Position numbers and translations under genes: made by a program. Below are positions 1-11,700 of a stretch of 64,000 nucleotides of DNA, one piece after another (the first letter of the stretch is position 1; every line of letters begins with the position of its first letter). This DNA comes from Glandiceps talaboti (lineage: Eukaryota > Hemichordata > Enteropneusta > Spengelidae), in assembly GCF_964340395.1 (NCBI RefSeq), contig NC_135558.1:4846001-4910000 (forward strand), written 5' to 3'. The notes beneath the pieces are model-generated. The model saw only the letters and a program-made list of their open reading frames with translations. It had not been told where the DNA came from and did no database searches.

Positions 1-591
1 AAAAATAAAGTACTATCAAGGGTGACACAGCAAGCGATACCTTTGTATTTACATTTACTACAACCTTGATTTGTTCACAGTTTATGTTAGGAAACGGAGA
101 GGTTGAAATTTAGCCTGATGTTTGTCTAAATATGAAACTGCAAAGTTTTCTTCATTTTAAGACCATTTTTGAGCTGATTCAACGTTTTCTCACTTTTAAT
201 CAATTCATATGGAAGTTGTCAATCAAACTGCCACTAATCAAAACTGTCAATCAAATACAAAACTGTCAATCAAACTGCCATTAATCAAAACTGTCAATCA
301 AATACAAAATATGAAAACTTGACTCAATTTTCACAATATTTGGTAAAAAAAAAACCTAAATGTAATAAAATCACCAAATGAGTGATTTCTTTCTTCTTTA
401 TTTTGAGTAAGGACTTCTCTATATACAAATGTGCATGAAATATTTGTAAAAAATACAGGACACAAAATGTCAGAGAGGGTGCTGTGGGGGGAAACTGGTT
501 TCAACCAACTTGGCTACCCTCTTTAAAAACAGTGTAGTTTGATTGATTGATTGATTGATTGATTGGCTACCCTCTTTAAAAAACAGTGTAG

Positions 592-625
<34 letters not shown>

Positions 626-1351
626 CGATTGATTGATCAATTGATTGATTGATTGATTGATCAATTGATTGATTGATTGATTGTCATAATCTATGCCAAA
701 GAATTTCTGGTCACATTCCATATCTTCCTATATTATAAATCCCATAAAGTACAGATAACAATTACAGTATTTCACATTTCATATTGAATATTTTGCAATT
801 AAGTTGGTGCTTCAAATTTAATCATTATTCCATTATTATGCTAAACTGAGTAAGTTTTTGTGTGCTTCCATGTACCGTACAAACTCAATACTTCCAATTA
901 CCATTTTATGACAGACATTTTGACTTTCCAATTTTGTCATTTTGAATAATCTATATATTATCCATGCAGTATTGGTTGTTTTGAGAATTTTCATTGTTGA
1001 ACACATATACTTACTATGTATAACCAACAGAATGTGTTTATTTATCCTTTATGTAGCTTGGGGTAAAACGGGGTCAAGGGTTAAATGGGGCCAGAGGTCA
1101 TGTCATAATCAATCATAAATTACAGTGTTTATCTTGATATCAGTTATAATCATTATTACAACATATGTACCAGAGATTACTTGCAGCAGTGTGCACTCTA
1201 GTGGTATTTTCACTGCAGTGCAATACCGGAAACATTACATACCTGCATGCAAATGATATGCAAATGTGGATGCGATTGTCTGCTAAACATGAAATTGCAT
1301 GATTGTGCTATATGATTTTTATGGAAATTTACCATTTCAGATAAACATATG
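1..1351. other. Non-coding repeat-rich sequence
   Basis: Contains a short tandem duplication of AAACTGTCAATCAAACTGCC (217-305) and (GATT)n tracts at 538-680. The (GATT)n blocks are split by a repeated GGCTACCCTCTTTAAAAA segment. No gene seen. Confidence 0.7.
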
Positions 1352-1531
1352 TAAACAGAGCCCCATGCCATGTCAGTTCCAGTGTGGGTACTCAGGGGTA
1401 TTTGCACTCGTGCTTGCAGTGTTTTCTGCTATGCTCATGAAAGTATGGGTGCAGAGAACACTGCAAGCACTTGTGCAAATACCCCAAGTATGCCACACTT
1501 GCACTCACGTGTCATGGGGTTCTGTTATATT
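1352..1531. mobile_element. Palindromic MITE, copy 1
   Basis: The outer arms are ACAGAGCCCCATGCCATGTC and the complement of GTGTCATGGGGTTCTGT. The inner arms GGGGTATTTGCAC and GTGCAAATACCCC, and GCTTGCAGTGTT and AACACTGCAAGC, are perfect. A diverged relative lies at 48400-48570. Confidence 0.8.
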
Positions 1532-2459
1532 ATAATATATTAAAGATCATAGTTTGTGAGAGGCATGTATTTTGACATTGGTGTTATTATCATGAATATA
1601 CTACTGTGGAAAGCCAGCTATGAGCAAACTGTTGACACAAACTAAAACTATTGTTGTATGTGGTAAATTAGTCAAGTGGTTGATAGCAGTGCCTTGGTTG
1701 TGTAGATTAATCACTCTGTAATCAAGAGAGTTTGTGGCACTTGAGAAAAACTAGCTTTCACAAACACCACCCTACAGTGAGTGTCATTACGTTGACACCC
1801 GTTGCTAGCTTATACCAACATGTTGCAATAGTAGTTGTAGTTTATCTCTGTTTTAGTGTGCTGATAGCTTGATCTACACAGTAGTAACATGGATTTGTTT
1901 TACTGTACACAATATCCAGTATAGGTTGTTTGAACTTTAGTTTGGTATCCGTTCAATCCTGGCACCATACCTTAAAGTGTCTTGAAATGTGACAGTAATA
2001 TACAATGTACAAAACGGACACTGGGAGTGGCCATGTAAACTGAAAGAGAATTTTTTTATATTAGGTTATGCAGCTATAGTGATGTACATTTCTAGATTAT
2101 CTAACCAAAGATAGTTGTATTGTAGTGGTTGTCTTTGTAAAATATATTATATACAGTCTAACTGTAGAAGGTCTATATGTGTAGTATTAACACAAGGAAT
2201 ACACATTGTCTTGTATATCTTACTGATTGTATATTTAGGATTTTTTTGCTGTTTTAGATTTTTTTTTAGAAACCAACCATGATGAAGACTTGTTCTGTCA
2301 GACAATGCATTATTGTTGTACCAAGATACAATATCCTTATTTGCATCATACATTCTGTAAATAAATTAATACTCTTATTTACCATATAAGTGGTGATACT
2401 TGTACTGGTTCATTGATTTACACAAATGTGAATGAAATGTCCAGGATTGCTATATGGTA

Positions 2460-2461
<2 letters not shown>

Positions 2462-2508
<47 letters not shown>

Positions 2509-2640
2509 TGTGTGTGTGTGTGTCTGTGTCTGTGTTTGTGTGTGTCTGTATCTGTGTGTCTATCTGTCTGTGTCCGTGTGTCTGTGCGCATGCGTGCATT
2601 TGTGCAAGCATGCGTGTGTGCGTGCGTGTGTGTGTGTGTA
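2462..2640. repeat. (GT)n-rich microsatellite
   Basis: A GT tract with interspersed CTGT. Several overlapping cysteine/valine frames here are artefacts. Confidence 0.95.
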
Positions 2641-3031
2641 CATGTAAATGACGATATATCTAAATACAATAAATCTGCTATCATGGTATTTATTGGACAT
2701 GTATGTCACTTTGATATGAACAGGTTGGAACGAACAGGTCTAAAGACATTTGAATATTTGGTATTTCAGCAATCATTGAAGCTTTTTTCACGAAAGGAAA
2801 TAAATCCTAACAACACATATCTTGTAGATATATACTAAATCCAAGAACAAATTTCATTTGTAACAAATGACCTGTCTATCAAACGTGACATGCGCCCTCA
2901 ATACACATATCATGAACTACTTTTCTTTTTTTTTCATCAATTAAATATATAACATTAATAAAACCACCTTAAAGTGATGACCTAATATACATTTTTAATC
3001 TGAAATCATCTTCAGCTTTATGATTTTATCA

Positions 3032-3037
3032 TTTATT
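3032..3037 (-). terminator. Candidate polyadenylation signal (AATAAA) of the NB-ARC/TPR gene
   Basis: A canonical AATAAA on the minus strand lies about 360 bp after the stop codon at 3399. It is in an AT-rich stretch, so chance occurrence is possible. Confidence 0.4.
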
Positions 3038-3398
3038 TTTAAAAATGTTTAAAAAAAGAAACCTCCTGAATAATAGAAATATGAACTTCCATAAAACATT
3101 TCAATAATTTTATGGACATAAAATTGTAAATGGGACATTAGTAACATTTTAATGTTATGTCACATTGATAATTCATATATCACTCTGTTTATGTTTGATC
3201 ATGTAAATATTTAAGTATTGCACACATACAATGTACACACTCTATTGTTGCAAAAATCATGTAATTACATTCAGCTAGCTGATTATGAGTGAAGTGATGT
3301 CATTTTCATTTTGAATTTGTGCACCACTTTGAAGTGGAAGTAATTGCGAATTGCCATTGTTTCATGTATTGCACTAACACATTAACATCAACATTTAG

Positions 3399-6300
3399 TC
3401 AAGTTTCAAATTTCTTTCTTAATTTGTCAATCTTGTTCTGCACCTCAATGACTTTATTTTCCTGCTTCCATTTTCTATACACATTTACCACCCTCTGTAA
3501 CTCTTGTATGTGTCTTTCTGTGAGCTCCTTAGCTTGTTCTTTATCACCCAACTGCTGATATGTTTCTGCAAGGTAGCCTAAGGACTCTGCAATGCCTTCA
3601 TTCTGGGGTTGTTGTATGAGAACAGTCTTCCTCATATCTACAGCTTCAGTGAAAGCCTCCCTAGCTTGCTGAAGTTTGCCAGCTTTCAGTAATACTTCCC
3701 CTAGCTGTTGAAGGGTACCTGCTGTTGATGTATGTACTCCCATTCTCATTCGTCGTATTTGTAATGCAGTTCTGAAACATTCTTCTGATTTATCATACTC
3801 CATCACACTCGCATAAACTTTCGCCCGATTGTTAAAAATAAGTGACGTATCATGATGCTCCAACCCAAGACTTTTTCTCATCTGAAAAGCTTCATCCAAC
3901 ATTCTCAATGCCCTTTCTGTGTAACCTCGCTTGCTGTATTCCATGGCAACGTTATTCAGGGATATAACAAGATCGTTTGCAGGTTTTTTGTTAAAGCGTC
4001 GCTTAGTTTCCAATGCAAGTTTGAAATATCGAAATGCAGAATCCCCATCTCCAAGCTGATTGTAATAAAGTCCAATACTGTTTTGAGTGCCGCCAATAGC
4101 AGGATGGTCACCAAATACAGCAGCTTTCATATCATAGGCCTCAGTGTGATAGGATTTAGCCTTAGTAAACTCACCTACAGAAAAAAAATTATACACTTTT
4201 TATTTAAAACTACATATTTCATTTGTTTATATCAACTACACAAGTAAAACCAACCGAGCAATCAAGAAAAAGAGAATTATTTGTATTTAATATTTTATTT
4301 CTTTTTTCTTTGAATTCATATTTCACTCTCGGTCACAAAACAGATATGCATTTTTGCATGGTGGTAATCTGTATAGGTGAGGGATCATTTTGTCCCAATT
4401 TTAACTCGTCTCAGTCCAACTCGCCCCATTTTCAAATTGCCTCAATTTCATCTCACCCCAATTTCAGTGCATCAAATTTCTGGACTGACTTTGTTATATT
4501 CTTCAGTATCTGTTAACATTAAAGGTCTGGTTTTCCTACCAAAACAAGGCAGGGATAAACCAAACTGAAAAGTTAGTATATTGGATATATGGTGTTTTTT
4601 ACGTCTTAGTATCGTAACATCTTTTGTAACTAAAATACTTGCACACATAAAGCATATTGCAAAGATCTGCACATTACTTTCCTAAGTGATTTTGAAAAAG
4701 TGAGAAGAGTTGAAATTGGGGTGAGTTGAAAATGGGACAACTTGAACTTGGGGTGAGTTGAAATGGGTTGAGTTGAAATTGGGATGAAGTGAATCACAAT
4801 CTCTGTATAATAGAGGGTATTTTATTTATTTATCTGGGTTACATTTTTCTGCATTTAAGGTAGGACCATTATAAAAATCACCTTGCCTCTTTGTGACAAT
4901 TTTACATGTTACTTTACAAAAACAAAAACAAAAATGTTCTGGTTTGTGATAGAGAAGTTGGACCAGTGACTTGAGTATCACAGATTTCTTCAGAAAACTT
5001 TATGAGAACATATAACGTTAATCTAAAACCTACCTATAAATATATGGACTGTTCCAAGATTGAAGAGCATGGCCGCAGTATCTTTATGTGGTAGCAATCT
5101 AAGTCTGGTCTTACTGGAACATACAAAATTATCTAAAACCTACCTATAAATGTATGGACTGTTCCAAGATAGGAGAGCGTGGCAGCAGTATCTTTATGTG
5201 GTAGCAATCCAAGTCTGGTCTTACTGGAACATACAAAATTATCTAAAACCTACCTATAAATGTATGGACTGTTCCAAGATAGGAGAGCGTGGCAGCAGTA
5301 TCTTTATGTGGTAGCAATCCAAGTCTGGTCTGCATTCTGTAAGCTCTATGGAAATAACTATAATATACAATATGAGACTCGGAGTGAAAATTCATCCTCC
5401 TACATATTGGAAAGAAATACAACCCCCCCCCCCCCTCCAGTTGACATTTGATCAATGTGGCAATTTTAATACAAGGCAAATAGTATATTTTCAGTACAAC
5501 ATATTTGATGAGGCCTATTTGCTAATTCTTTCCTCCACTAAATAAAAACCCTCTGAAAATGTTGATATAATTGCTACAGGGAGACATATAACCTATATAA
5601 TTTATGACAAATAACTGTACAGTGGATATCTATAAAAGGATATGTTGGAAATTACCACAGCAGAGTATTCCAAAGTTATATACATACTGTAGAGAATGTC
5701 TTTCTTTTCCCTGCATATGTAGATTCCATCCCATACTTGAGTACAATCTTGCCAATTTGTCATTATCTCCTAGTGGTTTTAACAACTCTATGGCTTCAGT
5801 ATAACAGCTGTACGCATCATTCCAATTTCCTAGCAATAAAAAAAGCTAGTGTACTGAAATACAACAAAATCTAACCTTTTGTCATGATGATACAATCTAA
5901 ATAAATTCATATATTCAAATTACTAAGTTAATATATCTTTAATAAATACAAATAATTCTACTTCATTTTCAAGTAATACTTGATATAATTTATTCTAATT
6001 TATACATTGATTTATTTAAATGTTCAATGTTTCTCAGTAATTCCTCAAACCCACTCCCCCATCCCCATCCCCAGCCCCTCAATATAAGTAAATACATATT
6101 TTTTATATTTTCCTAAAAAAATTGGCAAATAAACTAACTTTAATTACATTGCTGTGGGTGAAATTGATAAAGTCATGACAGATACAGAAATGTCCCTGTT
6201 AGTTTATACAAGCATTCAACACACATTAACCCTTAAAACGCCATCAATATAAGTATATTTAATTTTAATAATCAAACAATAATTTGATAACCATTACTAC

Positions 6301-7799
6301 ATATAAGCATGTCACCTACCCCTTATTTGGTTAAGTGCTTGTCCATAGCAGTGTAACATAACAGCACAGTCAATGTTGTTACCATTTAATCTGGCTGAGT
6401 TAAGACATGCTGCATAGAATTCTATTGATCCAGCAGTTGGCAAGAAATTGATGAGTAGATATTCACCATGTTGGGCAGCTTGAATCATGGTGTGATAACG
6501 TTCAGGACTACAATGCATCGCTTCGCGCAAGAATTTCTCTATGTTCTGCATCTCAACACTAAGTAATGGTAGGGTATTGGCTGGGTGGTGATCGACTCGA
6601 AGTGACAATTCATTCAATAAATGAGCAAAAAAGACACAGAATCTATCCCGTATCAAGTCTTCATCACGGAGATGTGAAAAGTGATCACGGATAAATTCTC
6701 TTATGAATGGATGTAAATCGTATCTCTTGGTTCTGATGATACTATCCATGTAGCTATCTAGTATACATCTTCTCTGCATTGGTAGCAGGACATCTTGTTT
6801 AACAAAAGCTGTCTTTGTCTTTCCAGAAATGGCTGCAGCAAGTCCTGGACCAAATGATCCCGGAATGTACTCTAGCTGGGATGAATGTTGTTTGAGAACA
6901 GCAGACAACCTATCCATGGAAGCTGATATTATAGCTGATGTTTCTTCAGAAACGAGACTTGTTTTCAAAGTTGCACACAATTCTTCTGCTGTTAGTATAC
7001 CATCTCTTATTGTTGCTGCTGCAAGCAGCAAATCCATCGGAATTCTTCCACATAAGTCGGCAATATTTTTCAGCTTCTGTTTGTCAATCTTAGCAGGAAG
7101 TGCTGTTAGTTCAAGCAGCTGCTCTGCACTTTCCTCGGATAATGGTTTTAAATCAAGAGTCCAAAATAATGAGTCTGTCATCATGAATTTGAACTTGACA
7201 GTTGTTGTTATGAGTAACTGGATGCAATCTGATGCCATAACCATAGAAACACATAAATCAAGAAATTGCGTTTGTAGTTCTGCATTGCTGTTCACAGACG
7301 ACATATCTTCTGCATTGTCCAATAGGATTAAGTAATGCCCATGTAGACTACTGATGGTATCCATGAGTTTTTGAAAGCTTATCACTGATTGGACACAAGT
7401 TGAGCAATGGGTTGGCCTTCCCATATGTATGCAGCATGGTGATTGGCTGCATTGATCTTGCCAAAAAGAATCTGACTGGCTCTTCTCTGACTTTGGTTTG
7501 TTGATTGGTGGATGTTCAGAATTGATTGACATCGAATGATGAAGTTTAATGTACAATTGTGAAATTACATTTTGAATATCTTCAATCCCCCTGAGACTTA
7601 TTTCATGATAATGGAGGTCTTTTCTCATTGCATGGTATGATTCTATCACCCTACGTGTATAGTGTCTTGCAAGTTCTGTTTTACCAACCTTTGTCATGCC
7701 GGCAATTTGTATAATTTGTACACCGGTCACTGTATGGTCATACAATTCACCTAGCTCACAATCACGTCCAAGGAACACCTTCTCAAACTCTGACGCCAT
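3399..7799 (-). CDS. NB-ARC / TPR STAND-type protein, 826 aa, 4 coding exons with an alternative cassette exon
   Basis: Coding exons in transcript order: 7799-6320, 5829-5688, one cassette (5336-5254 or its copies), 4174-3399. The total is 2481 nt and all junctions keep phase. The first exon encodes a STAND NTPase: Walker A GMTKVGKT at about residues 34-41, a Walker B-like HYLILLDNAED, and a GRIPMDLLL motif matching the GLPL box of NB-ARC proteins. The remaining exons encode tetratricopeptide repeats of the kinesin-light-chain/NPHP3 style (for example LGDGDSAFRYFKLALE and GYTERALRMLDEAF) and end in a charged helix. Proteins of this plan usually act as nucleotide-gated oligomerising scaffolds, often in innate immunity or cell death; that role is inferred. 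No death, CARD or TIR domain precedes the NTPase. The start ATG at 7799 lies three bases after a good acceptor (TTTCTTTTCCTCAAG) and has purine at -3 and G at +4. An in-frame ATG at 7865 is rejected as intronic. Confidence 0.88.
4378..4804. mobile_element. Palindromic element with GAGTTGAAAATGGGG arms in the NB-ARC/TPR gene's last intron
   Basis: The left arm has CCAACTCGCCCCATTTTCAA-type units and the right arm has the inverted form (GAGTTGAAAATGGGACAACT). Each arm is a degenerate tandem array of about 17 bp. It relates to the array at 32395-32515. Confidence 0.7.
5034..5113 (-). CDS. TPR cassette exon, copy 3 (80 nt), diverged potential mutually exclusive exon
   Basis: This copy has the same length, splice sites and phases as copy 2. 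It differs from it by six substitutions, five of them amino-acid-changing (G to R, T to M, S to F, Y to N, T to I) and one synonymous. Its MLFNLGTVHIFIG is closer to the TPR consensus (NLG) than copies 1 and 2. It is nearest the downstream exon, whose acceptor follows an 859-nt intron. It could be the original exon or the functional alternative. Confidence 0.6.
5144..5223 (-). CDS. TPR cassette exon, copy 2 (80 nt), potential mutually exclusive exon
   Basis: It repeats copy 1 exactly over the shared 76 nt. It has its own acceptor (TATGTTCCAG) and donor (GTAGGTTTTAG) and the same phases as copy 1. It can replace copy 1 in frame, giving HKTRLGLLPHKD at the junction. Only 30 nt separates it from each neighbouring copy, too short for a normal intron. 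Including it together with another copy shifts the frame and reaches a TAG at the end of the second copy. Confidence 0.6.
5254..5336 (-). CDS. TPR cassette exon, copy 1 (83 nt)
   Basis: This is the first copy in transcript order. The acceptor is AGCTTACAG and the donor ATAG|GTAGGTTTTAG. It enters after two bases of a codon and leaves after one, so it joins the flanking exons in frame and completes a TPR helix pair (MQTRLGLLPHKDTAA then TLSYLGTVHTFIG). It is three nt longer than the other two copies at its 5' end, and its acceptor sequence differs from theirs. It is otherwise identical to copy 2, so that duplication is recent. Confidence 0.75.
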
Positions 7800-7802
7800 T
7801 TC

Positions 7803-8395
7803 CTTGAGGAAAAGAAATTTAAGATGACTTTGAATACTTTGAAAAGACTTGGATATGGGATACATACTACTATAGGTGATAAGCCAGTGTTCAGTACTGT
7901 AAGGCTGCCATCATGGGGATCATCATAGATCGAATTCAAAGTTAGTGTCCAAATTAGTGGACAAGACTACAAGAGTGATGAATGAAAGAGACTTGATCGA
8001 GAGATCATGGTCAATCCCTTTCATATTGTAAATGAATAACGTGGTAGCAACTGTATCACCCAGTAATCATAACATTTTAGTAATAACAATGTCTACATTG
8101 TGTAACTACATACCTTAGAAAGTATGGTATAACAAACAAAATAACATACAAAAATTGTTTTAACTACACATACAAATCTCCAATAGACAGCTAGCTGGAT
8201 GAGATACATCCAGAGGAATGTTTTCAAGTGATGTTTCCAGTCATCTGTTCCATACAAATTTCCGCCTTGTGTTTTTGTTGTATGTCCTTCCCAGGGTTGG
8301 AATTGAGACTCAAAACAGAATGTTTTTTATCTTACCTTCTGATATGGTCGTAGTGTCTAGTGAACCATCAAGCTATTAGTTAGACGTTGTCAGGG
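7803..8395 (-). other. Probable 5'UTR exon and first intron of the NB-ARC/TPR gene
   Basis: On the minus strand a consensus donor (AGAAG|GTAAGATA) sits at 8336/8335. A pyrimidine-rich acceptor ends at 7803, just before the ATG at 7799. Together they define a non-coding first exon of unknown 5' end (about 8336-8395) and a 533-nt intron (7803-8335). This is inferred from splice signals only. It would place the transcription start about 300 bp from the ACTR5 start codon. Confidence 0.5.
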
Positions 8396-8704
8396 ATATA
8401 CACGTACACGGAAGCAACTTCCTGGTTTCCCATAGAAAATGGGGTATTTCCCCACTATCAACCAAGCACTGATGGTATCTATTCAAAGAAAACTACCGGT
8501 ATTTCGGAATGTCTTACGCATTTTGAGAACTTTCTTCCCCTGCAGACCGGCAACTGTTTTTTATTTTTGATCCCAACCATTCGTTGCCCAAATTTTGGGA
8601 TCAACACTTTCTCAGCTACATCGTTCTGACTTTCTGCATTGGACTTTCTGTGTTGTTATTATAGGACGCCAACTAGCGATGACCTGATACCTAAGGTCAC
8701 CAAA
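8396..8704. promoter_or_regulatory. ACTR5: Compact bidirectional promoter region between the NB-ARC/TPR gene and ACTR5
   Basis: The two genes are transcribed away from each other, and their inferred 5' ends are only about 300 bp apart. I see no TATA box clearly placed for either gene. The assignment rests on gene orientation and on the probable 5'UTR exon ending at 8336. The ACTR5 ATG at 8705 has a strong context (A at -3, G at +4). Confidence 0.4.
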
Positions 8705-11700
8705 ATGGCAGCGTCCACAAACAACACCGGTACGTTCGGTAAATCTTGTTGAAAGTCCTTGTTTAGCAATAGAAAGTTTACTTTATTTTGAACAGAGTTT
8801 AAATTAATTGTGTTTTCTTTGCATTTTCACGCATTAAGTCGCGATTGTTGTCGGTAAACCCACTTTTGATGCGTCTTTGTATGACAAGTATGCTCATGTG
8901 TTGTGATGATTATGAGCCATTCATTATGTACTGTGCTTCAGTTCACAGGCAGTGGTGACTGTTTGAATTGTGTCTGCTCACTTTAGCCTAGTCTGTGTGA
9001 TCGGCACTGGTATTTACATTGTATTACTGAGTTCAGTTATATATCCATGGATTAGCCCTAGATTAGTTTACTGTCAAAAAGTTCTTTGTAACTACTTTAC
9101 AAATTACACCTCCCTTCAAAGACCCTACTCCACGAAAGGTCTATTCTCCAATAGACTTTGATAATCATGACTCGAAAGTGACATACACTGTACAACTCTT
9201 CAGTGTGTATGTGACAAAAATATGAATTTTAAAGAATTTGTAAGTTTTTCGTAATTTTGTAACGCTCTAGTTTACGTTTCAGCTAACCTCTCGCGGTTTA
9301 AAGATCTGTACTTAAAAGTGACACCAGATGAGTATTACGAATACCCAGACACACTGAGAGAAAATAAAGTACCAATTATCATAGATAATGGTAAGTGCAT
9401 TGTGTACTGTATTGCCTATGTTCTTCTGTGGAGGTATAAGGGTAGACTTATGCTTCTGTGTTACCTCCATGTATGTGCTTGTAACACAAATGTTGCCTGT
9501 TTTATTTATTAAGTTATTGCATCCCTTGGGGCCAGGAGCTCACTAAGTATGTTAGGAGCACCACGACCAGTAAAATTAAATACAGGCATTACTAAAATGA
9601 GAGAAAATGTGACTAATAAATCATGTACAGAAACAAAACAAAACAAATTTAAACATAGGTATTAACTGGGGAAGAAAACAAAAACAAACAAACAAACAAA
9701 CACAGAATACTCCAAATGTTAGTTGCCTCCCTTTTAACGTATCATTTGCATACTTCTATCTCAGGCTTATAGGAAAGACAGAAACCAACATACTTAAACT
9801 GAAGTTTATTTTATACTGGGTATATGTAATATCCCACCCCAGGTTTGATAAGACACCAAAGGAAGTCTTCCTTTTGCTGACTTCAAAATTCAATCAATCA
9901 TTGCCAATAACCAATATTCTGTACTATTTTATTTTTATGGTAACTTTGTCACATTTAAATATAATTCGTTTTTTTTTAACTTCCAGGTGCATATAACTGT
10001 AAGGTTGGATGGGGCACTGACAAAGACCCAAGACTCAATTTTAAAAATATAATTGCAAAGCAACGAGGTAAAAAAGATGCAGAAATCCAGATTGGAAATG
10101 ACATAAACAACATAGAAGTTGTTAGGTGGTTGTTAAAGACACAGTTTGATAGGAATGTTGTCGTTCACTATGAAGCACAAGAACTTGTCTTTGATTACAC
10201 ATTTTCACATCTTGGTATCAAGACACAGGGTGGTATAGAACATCCTATTGTAATGACAGAACCAGTGGGTAATCCAAACTACTGTAGACAATGTAAGTAT
10301 TATCACTGTTTCTTCTATTAAAGACCCATAATTCATTACCAGGTTCTTGCATTTGTGCTATGGAACCATACGAATTAAACAGGACCATTTGTTATTTTAG
10401 GAGTATCTTTCTACAGCTATGTCATCTGTCAGACAACTGTTTACCTCACCCAATATTATCTTTAAAGGCCCATGATTCTTTCCCAGATCCTCTCATTAAT
10501 GTTATCATAGGACCAGTTTGCTCAGGATCAACATTTTCTGTAGCTCTGCTAGACAAATGTATTTTTGCCCCCAAGTTTATTACTAATCTGATATGGGCCA
10601 GTCAGAAGTCTTGGGATGATTGTAAGGAATTAAGATTGTAAGGAATTGTTCAATAGTGTGAATAGCACATCCAGCCATGTATTTACCACACCTCCAAATA
10701 GTACCCTATCTGATTGGCTCTTTCAAAGACACCTAGATAAACATTTAGAATACATATTGTAGTTGATATTTCACACAAATGAATGTACATAATGTAGTAA
10801 ATTAATACACAGTAGTGTCAATTTATAGTTGTGCAAAACATACATCTTGGGATGACTACCATCTAGCCAGGGTCTATCTACAAACATGATGATATCTATA
10901 CGATGTCAGTTTACTGATTGCTTTCTATTTCCACTGAACTTTATTTTTGTCATGTTGTAAGAATGTTGTGTTTTCTTTCTTCTCTCATTTAGTGATGTCA
11001 GAGTTATTATTTGAGTGTTATCATGTACCAAAAGTTGCCTATGGAATTGACAGTCTCTTTAGTTTTCACCATAACATGCCACAAACTGGTAAGTATCCAA
11101 TCAGTGTTAAACTGTGTACCCCCCTGGTATGGAATTGACAGTCTCTTTAGTTTTCACCATAACATACCACAAACTGGTAAGAATCCAATCAGTGTTAAAC
11201 TGTGTACCCCCCTGGTATAGGATTGACAGTTTTCACTATAACATGCCACAAACTGGTAAGTATCCAATCAGTGTTAAACTGTGTACCCCCCTGGTATAGG
11301 ATTGACAGTTTTCACTATAACATGCCACAAACTGGTAAGTATCCAATCAGTGTTAAACTGTGTATGTATGTATGTATGTATGTATGTATGTATGTATGTA
11401 TGTATGTATGTATGTATGTATGTATGTACGTACGTACGTACGTACGTACGTATGTATGTACATGTTAGTGTGTTTGTTGTAACAAACACATTAAGCTTGT
11501 GTCCCAGGTGATTCCAATAAATCAATTATAATATATTTTCTTGTTTTCCTGTCCACAATCGCTTCCAGATTGTTCACATGCTATTGTGTTGTCATCTGGT
11601 TACCAAGCAACCCATGTCATGCCTATTGTCAATGGTAGACTAGATGCAACCAATTGTCGTAGGGTCAATCTTGGAGGAAATCAAGCCACATCATATATGC

